A stretch of 38,200 bases of DNA from Desulfobacteraceae bacterium (GTDB lineage: Bacteria > Desulfobacterota > Desulfobacteria > Desulfobacterales > JACKCP01), in the NCBI GenBank assembly GCA_020633955.1, contig JACKCP010000019.1:1-38200 (forward strand). Direction: 5' to 3'. Position numbers and translations under genes: made by a program. This document shows, one piece after another, positions 7,043-15,693 of the stretch; the stretch's first letter is position 1, and every line of letters starts with the position of its first letter. Under the pieces are notes generated by a model. It made no database searches. It worked only from the letters and a program-made list of their open reading frames with translations, and was not told where the DNA came from.

Positions 7043-7440
7043 AAGAGGTAATAGCTGTAATAAGAGCAAATATGATCAACCAGACTAAAAATGCTCTTCT
7101 TGAAATGGGATTTCCTGCATTTACTGCATGCAAGGCACTTGGAAGGGGAAAAAGATCCGTGGATTTTCAGGTGATTGAAGCTTTGGACAAAAACGGCTCG
7201 CTTTCAGAAAATCCTGAGCTGCTTCCCTCAATAAGCCAGGGAGGACGTCTTATTCCAAAAAGATACCTGAGCATAGTTGTACCTTCGGAAAGAGTAAAGG
7301 ATCTTGTTGATACAATAATGAAGATAAACCGGACAAAGCAGCCCGGAGACGGAAAAATATTTGTGCTTCCGGTAAAAAATGTATTCAGGGTCAGAACAGG
7401 GGAATCAGGAGACGCAGCTCTGGATGAAATGGCTGTATAA
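7039..7440 (+). CDS. nifI2: PII-like nitrogenase regulator NifI2
   Basis: Second NifI subunit, 133 residues, longer than a normal PII because the T-loop region (about residues 38-75, with ALDKNGSLSENPELLP) is expanded, as is typical for NifI2. The B-loop PGDGKIFVLP and the end VFRVRTGESGDAAL match the PII fold. Its ATG overlaps the nifI1 stop by four bases, which suggests coupled 1:1 synthesis. It ends 12 bp before nifD with AGGAGG in the gap. With NifI1 it is expected to bind the NifDK component and inhibit it in response to ammonium. Confidence 0.93.
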   Translation: MKEVIAVIRANMINQTKNALLEMGFPAFTACKALGRGKRSVDFQVIEALDKNGSLSENPELLPSISQGGRLIPKRYLSIVVPSERVKDLVDTIMKINRTKQPGDGKIFVLPVKNVFRVRTGESGDAALDEMAV

Positions 7441-7452
7441 TCAGGAGGTTTT

Positions 7453-9078
7453 ATGAGTGAAATAATGACTGGGCCAGAAGTTAATCTTGAGTCCTGGGTA
7501 GACAATATAATTTCAAAGTATCCGCCAAAAGTTGCCAAAAAAAGACGCAGGCACATGGTTGTAAGAGAAGATGGCGAGGCAGGCTGTTCACAGACAATTG
7601 AAGCCAACACAAGAACAGTTCCCGGAATAATAACCCAGAGAGGATGCTGTTATGCCGGGTGCAAGGGTGTTGTAATCGGTCCCATCGGAGATATGGTTCA
7701 TATCACCCACGGCCCTGTCGGATGCGGATACTATTCATGGCTTACAAGAAGAAACATGTACAAGGCAAGGGATGACAAGAAAAACTATATGTCATACTGC
7801 TTTACAACAGATATGCAGGATCATGACGTTATTTTCGGAGGAGAGAAAAAACTTGCACAGGCAATAAGAGAAGCTGCACAAATTTTCAAACCTGCTGCAA
7901 TCTCTGTTCATGCAACCTGTCCTGTTGGACTGATAGGTGATGATATCCATCAGGTTGCAAAGGATATGGAAAAGGAAACCGGAATCCCAGTAATGGCTTT
8001 CAGCTGTGAAGGCTACAAAGGTGTCAGCCAGTCAGCGGGTCATCATATTGCAAACAACAAGCTTTTTACTTCAGCTGTTGGAAAGGTTGATGAGCCTCAG
8101 CCTGAATTTACAATAAATATTCTTGGTGAATACAATATAGGGGGCGATGCCTGGGAAATTGAAAGGGTATTTGAAAAGTGCGGAATCAAGGTACTTTCAA
8201 CCTTTTCAGGAAATATGTCCTATTTTGAAATGGAAAAGGCCCATAATGCAAAGTTCAATCTTGTAATGTGCCATAGATCCATAAACTATCTTGCTGAAAT
8301 GATGGAGAAAAAATACGGAATTCCATGGGCAAAGGTAAACTTTATCGGGCCTGAATCCATGGCAAAAAGCATGAGAAAAGTTGCCGCTTTTTTCAATAAT
8401 GATGAGCTTACAAAGAGAATTGAAGCAGTTATTGAAGAAGAGGTTGAAAATGCAAAAAAAGGAATAGAACCTTATCTGAAAGGGCTTGAAGGAAAAAGAG
8501 TAATGCTTTTTGTGGGCGGTTCAAGGGCTCACCACTATCAGTCTGTTTTCAGAGAGCTTGGAATGGAACCTGTTGTTGCAGGTTATGAATTTGCACACAG
8601 GGATGACTATGAAGGAAGACATGTAATTCCAACAATAAAAGTTGATGCGGACAGTAAAAATATTGAGGAACTCAAGGTTGAGGCTGATCCCGAAAGATAT
8701 ATGCCGGCAATAGACGAAGAGTACAGAAAGAGGCTGGAAGAGGAGGGCGTTTTGTCAAATTATGACGGAATGTGGGCTGATATGGGAGGCGGAACTCTCA
8801 TAATAGACGACATCAGCCATGTGGAACTTGAAAGGCTTATTCTTGATTTCAGGCCAGACCTCATATGTTCAGGAATAAAAGACAAATATGTGATTGAAAA
8901 ATTCGGGGTTCCAAGCAAGCAGCTTCACAACTACGACTATTCAGGGCCATATGCAGGCTTTAAGGGAGCAGTTAACTTTGCAAGGGATATTGACATGCTC
9001 ATAAACAATCCCGCATGGAAACTTGCAAGAGCTCCGTGGAAAGACAGGTCTTTTTTAAATGCTTCGCTTAACAGCTGA
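7453..9078 (+). CDS. nifD: Nitrogenase MoFe protein alpha subunit
   Basis: Alpha chain that holds the FeMo-cofactor and half of the P-cluster. P-cluster ligands are Cys65 (RGCCYAGC), Cys91 (GPVGCGYY) and Cys156 (HATCPVG). Cofactor ligands are Cys273 (VMCHRS) and His492 (LHNYDYSG). Gln193 and His197 in GVSQSAGHH match the residues beside the active site. At 541 residues it is longer than the Azotobacter/Klebsiella type, with extra sequence around residues 385-440, as in the anaerobe-type (group II) NifD of clostridia and methanogens. This agrees with the nifI genes and the short NifK. AGGAGG precedes the ATG by four bases. The VnfD and AnfD alternatives are unlikely, because no vnfG/anfG lies between nifD and nifK. 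Confidence 0.98.
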   Translation: MSEIMTGPEVNLESWVDNIISKYPPKVAKKRRRHMVVREDGEAGCSQTIEANTRTVPGIITQRGCCYAGCKGVVIGPIGDMVHITHGPVGCGYYSWLTRRNMYKARDDKKNYMSYCFTTDMQDHDVIFGGEKKLAQAIREAAQIFKPAAISVHATCPVGLIGDDIHQVAKDMEKETGIPVMAFSCEGYKGVSQSAGHHIANNKLFTSAVGKVDEPQPEFTINILGEYNIGGDAWEIERVFEKCGIKVLSTFSGNMSYFEMEKAHNAKFNLVMCHRSINYLAEMMEKKYGIPWAKVNFIGPESMAKSMRKVAAFFNNDELTKRIEAVIEEEVENAKKGIEPYLKGLEGKRVMLFVGGSRAHHYQSVFRELGMEPVVAGYEFAHRDDYEGRHVIPTIKVDADSKNIEELKVEADPERYMPAIDEEYRKRLEEEGVLSNYDGMWADMGGGTLIIDDISHVELERLILDFRPDLICSGIKDKYVIEKFGVPSKQLHNYDYSGPYAGFKGAVNFARDIDMLINNPAWKLARAPWKDRSFLNASLNS

Positions 9079-9100
9079 ACAATAATCAGGGAGAATTAAA

Positions 9101-10483
9101 ATGCTACACCATACACCCGACGAAATATCAGAAAGACATGCTTTAAAGGTCAATCCTGCCAAGACATGTCAGCCGATAGGAGCAATGTATGCAGCTCTTG
9201 GAGTTCACGGATGTCTTCCCCACAGTCATGGAAGTCAGGGGTGCTGCTCATATCACAGAAGTCATCTTACAAGGCATTACAAAGAGCCTGTCATGGCCTC
9301 GACAAGCTCTTTTACCGAAGGTGCTTCGGTATTTGGAGGAGGGCCTAACTTAAGGCAGTCTCTTAAAACCATTTTTCAGGTTTATAATCCCGATATTGTT
9401 GCAGTTCATACAACCTGTCTTTCGGAAACAATAGGAGACGATCTACCTTCAATAATTAAAAGTGCAGTTGAAGACAAGACAGTGCCTGAGGGAAAGCATG
9501 TGATTCACTGCAATACTCCGAGTTATGTGGGCTCCCATGTTACAGGATATTCCAACATGGCTGCAGGAATAGTTAAATGTCTTTGTGAAAAGGATGAAAC
9601 CGAGTCTAAAAGAATTAATGTTATTCCAGGATTTACAGACCCATCCGACATGAGAAAGATAAAGGGAATGTTAAAGGAAATGAAGGCAGATTTTATAATG
9701 TTTCCTGATACATCAGGAGTGCTTGATACTCCCCAGACTGCAGAGTACAAAATGTATCCTGACGGAGGGGCGAAAATAAGCGACATAATGCGTGCAGGCG
9801 GATCAAGCCTCAGCCTGTGTCTTGGGAAATGGTCTTCTGAAGCCGCAGGTGTCGAGCTTGAAAAAAAATGCTCAGTACCGTTCAGGGTTTTAGACCTTCC
9901 AATAGGAGTGCTTGCAACTGACAGGTTTGTTGAGGCTGTTTCCCAGGAACTGGGGCTTCCTGTTCCAAAATCAATAAGGGATGAACGCGGAAAGCTTGTT
10001 GATATGCTTACTGACTATCAGCAGTATCTTTACAAAAAGAAAGTGGCTATTTTTGGAGATCCGGACACTGTTATTCCAATGACAGAGTTTCTTTTAAGTG
10101 CGGGAATGATGCCAAAACACATAATTACAGGAACTCCGGGCAAGGCATTTGAAAAGAGAATAGACTCTATGATGAAGGAACACGGACATGATTATGAATA
10201 CAACTGCTCAAATTCTGCTGATCTTTTTTATCTTCATCAGCTTATTAAAAAGGAACCTGTTGATCTTCTCATTGGAAACACCTACGGCAAATACATTGCG
10301 GCAGAGGAAAACATTCCCTTTGTAAGATTCGGGTTCCCGATTCTTGACAGGGTGGGGCACTCCCATTTTCCAAAGGCAGGATACATGGGAGGAATGCACT
10401 TTATTTCAGGAGTGATAAATACCCTTCTTGATAAGATGGACAGGGAAACTCCGGAAGATATGACAATGGAACTTGTTGCGTAA
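9101..10483 (+). CDS. nifK: Nitrogenase MoFe protein beta subunit
   Basis: Beta chain of the MoFe protein, 460 residues. P-cluster ligands are Cys23 (CQPIGAMYAALG), Cys48 (GSQGCCSYHR) and Cys106 (TTCLSETIGDD). Ser141 in NTPSYVGSH matches the serine that can bind the oxidised P-cluster. It lacks the roughly 50-residue N-terminal extension of Azotobacter-type NifK, which is usual for group II enzymes. GGGAG lies before the ATG. It is 22 bp from nifD and 15 bp from the ferredoxin gene, so all three are surely co-transcribed. Confidence 0.98.
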   Translation: MLHHTPDEISERHALKVNPAKTCQPIGAMYAALGVHGCLPHSHGSQGCCSYHRSHLTRHYKEPVMASTSSFTEGASVFGGGPNLRQSLKTIFQVYNPDIVAVHTTCLSETIGDDLPSIIKSAVEDKTVPEGKHVIHCNTPSYVGSHVTGYSNMAAGIVKCLCEKDETESKRINVIPGFTDPSDMRKIKGMLKEMKADFIMFPDTSGVLDTPQTAEYKMYPDGGAKISDIMRAGGSSLSLCLGKWSSEAAGVELEKKCSVPFRVLDLPIGVLATDRFVEAVSQELGLPVPKSIRDERGKLVDMLTDYQQYLYKKKVAIFGDPDTVIPMTEFLLSAGMMPKHIITGTPGKAFEKRIDSMMKEHGHDYEYNCSNSADLFYLHQLIKKEPVDLLIGNTYGKYIAAEENIPFVRFGFPILDRVGHSHFPKAGYMGGMHFISGVINTLLDKMDRETPEDMTMELVA

Positions 10484-10498
10484 AAACCGGAGGATAAG

Positions 10499-10804
10499 AT
10501 GAAAAAACCAAAACATCATATATTTGTCTGTAAAAGTTTCAGAGGTGAAGAAGTAAAGGGGCTTTGTGCAAAACAAAGCCAGGGGGATTTTCTTTCATAC
10601 ATTGATTATGAGATTTCCGACCGGGGGCTCGATGCAATGGTTACGGCCTCCGGATGTCTTAAAATGTGTGAAAAAGGGCCTGTAATGGTTGTCTATCCCC
10701 AGAACTGGTGGTTTGGAAATGTGAAAACCGAAGAAGATATTGATGAGATTCTCGATGCTCTTGAAGAGGAAAGACCGGCGGAATCTTTCCTGATCGGAGA
10801 TTAA
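10499..10804 (+). CDS. 2Fe-2S ferredoxin, thioredoxin-like fold
   Basis: Small redox protein of 101 residues. The opening KPKHHIFVCKS and the cysteine pattern Cys11, Cys23, Cys53 and Cys57 (GCLKMC) match the thioredoxin-like 2Fe-2S ferredoxins, of which the Clostridium pasteurianum 2Fe-2S ferredoxin and Azotobacter Shethna protein I are the known models. VVYPQNWWFGNV is the conserved hydrophobic strand. It lies 15 bp after nifK with GGAGG before the ATG. Roles proposed for relatives include contact with the MoFe protein, so it may serve electron transfer or protection of nitrogenase. It is not the 4Fe-4S type that usually feeds NifH. A long hairpin follows it. Confidence 0.9.
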   Translation: MKKPKHHIFVCKSFRGEEVKGLCAKQSQGDFLSYIDYEISDRGLDAMVTASGCLKMCEKGPVMVVYPQNWWFGNVKTEEDIDEILDALEEERPAESFLIGD

Positions 10805-10814
10805 AATATTTTGC

Positions 10815-10857
10815 GGATTTCCCGCTTGCACAATCCTGGCAGTGCAGCGGGAAATCC
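10815..10857. other. Long intercistronic hairpin, fdx-nifE
   Basis: A 16-17 bp stem with one bulged base (GGATTTCCCGC followed by TTGCAC at 10815-10831, complement at 10842-10857) and a 10-base loop lies in the 77-bp gap between the ferredoxin stop and nifE. No U-tract follows; the next sequence leads into the nifE ribosome site GGGGAG. It is probably an RNA-processing or partial-attenuation point that lets nifHDK-fdx be made in excess over nifENB. Confidence 0.65.
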
Positions 10858-10881
10858 CCTGCAAAAAAGGGGAGAAAAGTT

Positions 10882-12267
10882 ATGACCCTAAGCATACTCA
10901 AAGAAAGAAAAGATCAGGTTGTAGAACGAATAAACGGAAATGAAACTGTTTCATGCAGCAGGGAAAGCCTTGCAGGAGCTGTAAGTCAGAGGGCATGTGT
11001 TTTCTGCGGTTCAAGGGTTGTTCTTTATCCGATAGCGGATGCGCTTCATCTGATTCACGGACCCATAGGCTGTGCTGCATACACCTGGGATATAAGAGGA
11101 GCATTATCAAGCGGGCCTGAACTTCACAGGCTGAGTTTTTCCACAGACTTAAGGGAAAGAGACATAATTTTCGGAGGTGAGAAAAAACTTGAAGCAGCAC
11201 TTGATGAGCTTATTACAAGACACAATCCAAAGGCTGCCTTTGTTTATTCCACATGCATTGTCGGAATAATCGGAGATGATCTTGGTGCTGTGTGCAGAAA
11301 AATGACAGAACTTAAAAAAATCCCTGTAATTCCTGTCCAGTCGGAAGGATTTAAAGGAAGCAAAAGGGAAGGATATTTTGCTGCATGCAAAGCCATGTTT
11401 ACCCTTGTTGGAACAGGAAAACCGGAAAACATATCTCCTGTATCAGTTAATATTTTAGGTGATTTCAACCTTGCCGGAGAAATCTGGATAATAAGGGATT
11501 ATCTAAAGAAAATGGGAGTTGAAGTTGTTGCCAACATAACAGGTGACGGAAGGGTTGACGACATCAGAAGGTGTCATGGTGCAGCACTCAATCTTGTTCA
11601 GTGCTCAGGAGCAACCCTTGATCTTGCAAAAATGATGAAGGAAAAATTTAACATACCTTTTTTAAGGGTTTCATACCTTGGAATTGAGGATATGGCCGAG
11701 TCTCTTTATATTGTTGCAGACCATTTTTCCCATATTGACAAGGATATAGAAGAAAAAACAAGGCAGCTTGTAAAAACCGAGCTTGAACAGATCATGCCTG
11801 AAATCAAAAAAATCAGGGAAGAACTTAACGGAAAAAAAGCTGCAATCTATGTTGGAGGTGCATTCAAGGCTTTTTCACTTGTAAAGGCTTTCAGAAGAAT
11901 AGGGATGAGTGTTGTACTTGTGGGTTCCCAGACAGGAACTGATGAGGATTACAGGGAACTTGCAAAGATAACTGATCCCGGAACTGTGATTGTGGATGAT
12001 TCAAACCCACGTGAACTTTCTGATTTTATAGTTAAAAAGGGTGTTGACGTGTTTGTGGGCGGAGTAAAGGAAAGACCCATTGCATACAAGCTTGGAGTTG
12101 CGTTCTGCGATCACAACCATGAAAGAAAAATAGCTCTGGAAGGTTTTACAGGTATGTTAAATTTTGCAAGGGAAATTCATAATTCAGTTACAAGTCCTGT
12201 GTGGAAATTTCACCCTGCAAGGCTTTCAAGGGTAGAAGAAAAAAGTTCGGAGGTGTGCTGTGGCTGA
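10882..12267 (+). CDS. nifE: FeMo-cofactor scaffold protein NifE
   Basis: NifE with NifN forms the scaffold on which the NifB product is converted to FeMo-cofactor. It is a NifD paralogue of 461 residues. Cys39 (QRACVFCG), Cys64 (GPIGCAAY) and Cys125 (STCIVGIIGDD) hold the P-cluster-like 4Fe-4S site. The cofactor-site cysteine is retained in LVQCSGATLD. HLIHGPIGCAAYTWDIRGAL is the NifE hallmark that separates it from NifD. GGGGAG is seven bases before the ATG. It overlaps the nifN start by eight bases, so the two partners are probably translated together. Confidence 0.97.
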   Translation: MTLSILKERKDQVVERINGNETVSCSRESLAGAVSQRACVFCGSRVVLYPIADALHLIHGPIGCAAYTWDIRGALSSGPELHRLSFSTDLRERDIIFGGEKKLEAALDELITRHNPKAAFVYSTCIVGIIGDDLGAVCRKMTELKKIPVIPVQSEGFKGSKREGYFAACKAMFTLVGTGKPENISPVSVNILGDFNLAGEIWIIRDYLKKMGVEVVANITGDGRVDDIRRCHGAALNLVQCSGATLDLAKMMKEKFNIPFLRVSYLGIEDMAESLYIVADHFSHIDKDIEEKTRQLVKTELEQIMPEIKKIREELNGKKAAIYVGGAFKAFSLVKAFRRIGMSVVLVGSQTGTDEDYRELAKITDPGTVIVDDSNPRELSDFIVKKGVDVFVGGVKERPIAYKLGVAFCDHNHERKIALEGFTGMLNFAREIHNSVTSPVWKFHPARLSRVEEKSSEVCCG

Positions 12268-13609
12268 AAATCATGTTTCAACAACAAATGCGTGCAAAAT
12301 GTGTACACCAATGGGAGCATCGCTTGCATTCAGGGGTGTTAAGGGTTCCATGCCTTTTATTCACGGTTCCCAGGGGTGCGCCACTTATATGAGAAGATAT
12401 ATAATCAGTCATTTCAGGGAGCCTGCCGATATTGCATCTTCATCCCTTGGTGAAAAGCATGCGGTTTTCGGAGGAGCTCCGAATCTGAAAAAAGGGATTT
12501 TAAATGTTACTGAAAAGTACAATCCTGAAATGATAGGTATTGCATCGACATGTCTTACTGAAACAATAGGCGATGATCTTAAAATGATTACAACCGAATT
12601 TTTAAGTGAGTTTGCAGACCTTGATCTTCCCCATCTTGTGACAGTTTCAACTCCAAGCTATTCAGGAACCCATCTGAACGGGTGGAAGCTTGCTGTAAGA
12701 TCCATGATAGAAAAGTTTGCAGGGAGTTCACCGGCTCTTACTGCAGATAATACCATAAATATCTTCCCTAACTTTCTCTCTCCTGCCGATATCCGGCTCC
12801 TGTCGGGGATATTCAGGGAGTACGGTCTGAAAACAATGATTCTTCCCAACATTTCAGACACCCTGGATTCCCCCTCATGGGAGGAATATATCAATATTCC
12901 AGAAGGAGGGACTTCGGTAAATGAAATTGCACTGGCTCACAGGTCAGGGGCAAGTATTGAGTTCGGATATTTTCACAAAGGAGAAAGTGCAGGTTCATAT
13001 CTTGAAGAAAATTTCAGTGTGAAAAATTATAATCTTCTTCCTCCTGTTGGTATGAGGGCTACAGATGCTCTTCTTTCGGCAATCGAGGAAATTACAGGAC
13101 TTGAAAGACCGCAAAGGTTTGTAAATGAAAGGGGAAGGCTCATAGATGCTCTTGTTGACGGACACAAATATATCAACTTCAAAAAAGCTCTTGTATACGG
13201 TGATGAAGATTTTGTTGTCTCAATGGTTTCCTTTCTTTGCGAAACAGGGGTTAAGCCTGTAATTGCTGCAAGCGGTGGAAAGGCAGATTTAAGAAAAAGA
13301 ATTGAAGCAATTTGTGAAGGCTTTTGTCCATGTCCTCTTGTTCTGGAAGATTCAGATTTTGACACAATAGAAATTGCGGCAGCAGATATAAAGCCTGATT
13401 TAATGATCGGAAACTCCAAAGGTTTTAAAATTTCAAAAAAACTTGGAATTCCTCTTATAAGGGCAGGATTTCCCATTCATGACAGGTTTGGAGGCCAGAG
13501 AATAATTACAACAGGCTATGAGGGAGCACTGAGTCTTTTGGATTTAATTGTGAATACAGCCATTACCACTCTTCAGGAAGAAACAAGGGTGGGATACGGA
13601 TATATGTAA
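12260..13609 (+). CDS. nifN: FeMo-cofactor scaffold protein NifN
   Basis: NifK paralogue and partner of NifE, 449 residues. The start is GTG at 12260, six bases after GGAGG and inside the end of nifE. Cys12 and Cys15 (NACKMCTPMG) and Cys40 (GSQGCATYMRR) are the cluster-ligand region, and STCLTETIGDD follows around residue 97. The shorter N-terminus compared with NifK and the run HGSQGCATYMRRYIISHFREP are typical for NifN. Some NifN proteins carry a NifX domain at the C-terminus, but here the protein ends without one. nifB follows 12 bp on. Confidence 0.96.
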   Translation: MAENHVSTTNACKMCTPMGASLAFRGVKGSMPFIHGSQGCATYMRRYIISHFREPADIASSSLGEKHAVFGGAPNLKKGILNVTEKYNPEMIGIASTCLTETIGDDLKMITTEFLSEFADLDLPHLVTVSTPSYSGTHLNGWKLAVRSMIEKFAGSSPALTADNTINIFPNFLSPADIRLLSGIFREYGLKTMILPNISDTLDSPSWEEYINIPEGGTSVNEIALAHRSGASIEFGYFHKGESAGSYLEENFSVKNYNLLPPVGMRATDALLSAIEEITGLERPQRFVNERGRLIDALVDGHKYINFKKALVYGDEDFVVSMVSFLCETGVKPVIAASGGKADLRKRIEAICEGFCPCPLVLEDSDFDTIEIAAADIKPDLMIGNSKGFKISKKLGIPLIRAGFPIHDRFGGQRIITTGYEGALSLLDLIVNTAITTLQEETRVGYGYM

Positions 13610-13621
13610 AGAGGTGATATT

Positions 13622-14887
13622 ATGAAATCAGATTCTTCAACACACCCATGTTTCAATAAAAATGCATCCGGAAAATACGGAAGGGTTCATCTTCCAGTAG
13701 CTCCCAAATGCAATGTAAGCTGTAATTTCTGCAACAGAAAATACGACTGCGTCAACGAATCAAGACCAGGCGTTACAAGTGCGGTTTTAACCCCGTATCA
13801 GGCAAGGCAATATATGAGGCTTGTAATGGAAAAAGCCCCCTATATAAGCGTTGCAGGAATTGCGGGCCCCGGAGATCCCATGGCAAATGCTTCAAATGTC
13901 TTAAAAACAATGAAGTTTATAAAGCAGGATTTTCCTGAAATGATTTTCTGTCTTTCAACAAACGGTCTTGGAATGCCGGGCCATGTTGAGGCTTTTGCAG
14001 AGTTTGTAAGTCATGCGACAATTACAATAAGTTCTGCTGATCCTGAAACAGGGGGTAAAATTTATTCAAGGGTCACAGACGGCAAAGCAATCTACAGCGG
14101 AGCAAAAGGCGGAGAGGTAATTCTTTCAAGACAGCTCAGGGCAATTCAGGAGCTTAAAAGTCATGGTGTTGCTGTAAAAATAAATTTTATTGCAATTCCC
14201 GGAATTAATTATGAACAGGTTGAAAATGTTGCAAAAATTGGTGCTTATCTTGGAGCTGATTTAATGAATATAATTCCTCTTAAACCTACTGAAGATACAG
14301 CTTTTGCACATTTAAAGGAACCTTCGGGAAAAGAAATAAGCGAGCTTCGCAAAAAAGCTGAAAAATATATCCCCCAGATGACCCATTGCAGGCGCTGCAG
14401 AGCAGATGCTGTGGGACTTCTTGGAAATGATCTTTCATCAGAAATGGCTCCCGGACTTTTCAGGTGTTCAAAAATGAGCTGTGAAGAAGAGAAAAAAGAA
14501 TATGTTGCCGTTGCAACACGGGAAGGAATTCTTGTGAACGAACATCTTGGAAAGGCTTCTGGTTTTCATATCTGGGAAAAAACTGAAACCGGTGCAGGGT
14601 TTGTTGAAGAAAGAAAAGCTCCTTTGCCCGGAGGCGGTGATTTAAGATGGGAAAGTCTTGCCTCAGTCCTTCATGACTGCAAGGCAGTTCTTGCATTACA
14701 GGCAGGTACTGCCCCGGAAGATGCACTGAAAAAACACAAAATAAAGGTGCTTTTGTGTTCAGGCCTTATTGAAGATGCAGTTGAGGCTTTTTTCAGCGGA
14801 AAGGGTACGGAATTTTTTACTCCCAGGCGTTCCGGTGTTGGCGGCGGCTGCTGTTCCGGCAGGGGTGAGGGCGCCGGGTGCTGCTGA
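13622..14887 (+). CDS. nifB: NifB radical-SAM FeMo-cofactor core synthase with NifX-like tail
   Basis: Radical-SAM enzyme that fuses two 4Fe-4S clusters and inserts carbide to form the cofactor core (NifB-co). The SAM cluster motif is CNVSCNFC (Cys30, Cys34, Cys37) and VAGIAGPGDP is the following SAM-site strand. After the barrel, THCRRCRADAVGLLG supplies further cysteines near residue 260. From about residue 295 a NifX/dinitrogenase-cofactor-binding domain is fused (VAVATREGILVNEHLGKASGF), and the protein ends in a Cys/Gly-rich tail (GGGCCSGRGEGAGCC). It has 421 residues with GAGGTG before the ATG. It is the last clear nif gene of the operon; no separate nifX is present. Confidence 0.97.
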   Translation: MKSDSSTHPCFNKNASGKYGRVHLPVAPKCNVSCNFCNRKYDCVNESRPGVTSAVLTPYQARQYMRLVMEKAPYISVAGIAGPGDPMANASNVLKTMKFIKQDFPEMIFCLSTNGLGMPGHVEAFAEFVSHATITISSADPETGGKIYSRVTDGKAIYSGAKGGEVILSRQLRAIQELKSHGVAVKINFIAIPGINYEQVENVAKIGAYLGADLMNIIPLKPTEDTAFAHLKEPSGKEISELRKKAEKYIPQMTHCRRCRADAVGLLGNDLSSEMAPGLFRCSKMSCEEEKKEYVAVATREGILVNEHLGKASGFHIWEKTETGAGFVEERKAPLPGGGDLRWESLASVLHDCKAVLALQAGTAPEDALKKHKIKVLLCSGLIEDAVEAFFSGKGTEFFTPRRSGVGGGCCSGRGEGAGCC

Positions 14888-14942
14888 TTTATTTTGTAAT
14901 AAAAGTTCTTTGCGGTTTTTTTGTAAAAAGGAGGTTATTATT

Positions 14943-14969
14943 TTGGCAAATATAATAGCAATGCTCTAA
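14943..14969 (+). other. Start-like mini ORF after nifB, possible gene remnant
   Basis: A strong ribosome site AAGGAGG (14928-14934) stands eight bases before a TTG that opens the reading MANIIAML and then stops. A full-strength site in front of an eight-codon reading suggests the beginning of a lost gene that once followed nifB. The palindromic repeat copy 1 begins 22 bp later. It could also be chance. Confidence 0.3.
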
Positions 14970-14990
14970 GCTTCAGGGTAAGATTGTTTA

Positions 14991-15173
14991 TTGATTTTCA
15001 AGTTTGCCGCATATACAAGGCAAATTGTGTAAGCTATACTTTTGTTATGCTCGATGCAATTTAGCGTAGTAGATGCGGTAAAATTTGAAAGCTCGTAGGA
15101 TTTCATTTTTTTAATGATAGCCTTTATTCATAAAAAATTTTTATGTTAAAAACATGAAAAAATCAATTCAGGT
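14991..15173. repeat. Nested palindromic repeat element, copy 1
   Basis: This is one of two copies of an imperfect palindrome of about 180-200 bp. Ends TTGATTTT (14991-14998) and AAAATCAA (15159-15166) are inverted. A major hairpin spans about 15003-15082, with arms TTTGCCGCAT and ATGCGGTAAA and an apical segment CTATACTTTTG. A second A+T-rich hairpin (TTTCAT to ATGAAA) lies to its right. The 20-mer at 15009-15028 is identical to that at 20081-20100. The right end is about 2 bp beyond the stop codon of the minus-strand gene at 15175. No transposase is present. It could be an ERIC/MITE-like element or a structured 3' untranslated region. Confidence 0.8.
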
Positions 15174-15174
15174 A

Positions 15175-15678
15175 TCAGTATTTTTCAATTAAAGGTTTTA
15201 TTTTTGAAAAAATTTGATTTATTTTTGCGTCAGTATACTTGTTCCCTTTCCAATTTTTAAATTCTTTAAGAACATTTCCTTCATTTGGTTTTTCCTGAGC
15301 CTTTTTAAGAGCTTTATAACAATAGATTAATGTGCCAGAAATCTCCATATTATCAAAGCTAAAATCATTATTTAAGGCAGTTTTGAAACTTTCTATTTTC
15401 TCAGATATTTTTGAATAAAAGCTACTATCATCTTTAGGTATATTCTGAACTTTATACTTATTTCCTTGGAGAGTTATATTTTCCCACATTAGTAAATCCT
15501 CAATATCTGATTTTAATTCTGAGGAATAGGGACCATAAATGTAAGGGGCAAATTTATAAGTGACTGGTATATTTGTTTCTCTTAAAAAATAAACTAGCTT
15601 TTGAATGTTGATTTTTGTTAATTCGATATTTTTTTCATCCATAACCAAGAGGCATTGTTTTAGAATATTTTTTTTCAT
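15175..15678 (-). CDS. YwgA/Panacea-like small protein
   Basis: Protein of 167 residues with no membrane segment. The N-terminal half carries the pattern of the YwgA/Panacea (SocA/DUF4065-related) fold: INIQKLVYFLRET, then YKFAPYIYGPYSSELKSDIEDLL (about residues 23-63). Panacea-type proteins are known mostly as antitoxins or proteolysis adaptors beside diverse effectors. It is the second gene of a pair, 15 bp after the HD-domain gene, with AAGGAGG before its ATG. I recall the Bacillus subtilis neighbours ywfO (HD) and ywgA as the same pairing. Base composition is visibly richer in A+T than the nif genes. The function here is inferred; an antitoxin or partner of the HD enzyme is the leading guess. 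Confidence 0.65.
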   Translation of the reverse strand: MKKNILKQCLLVMDEKNIELTKINIQKLVYFLRETNIPVTYKFAPYIYGPYSSELKSDIEDLLMWENITLQGNKYKVQNIPKDDSSFYSKISEKIESFKTALNNDFSFDNMEISGTLIYCYKALKKAQEKPNEGNVLKEFKNWKGNKYTDAKINQIFSKIKPLIEKY

Positions 15679-15693
15679 TTTAAATCCTCCTTG

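Noticed and set aside
7453..10483. Alternative (V- or Fe-only) nitrogenase
   Set aside because: No delta-subunit gene lies between the D and K genes. The D and K motifs are of the Mo type, and nifE, nifN, nifB and modABC are adjacent.
14944..14962. Sigma-54-like TGGC...GC after nifB
   Set aside because: The GG and GC are 11 bases apart instead of 10, and no gene follows on that strand.
14769..14969. Plus-strand ORF of 66 codons overlapping the end of nifB
   Set aside because: Most of it is a frame shadow of the nifB 3' end. Only the last eight codons after a ribosome site are of any interest, and these are listed separately.
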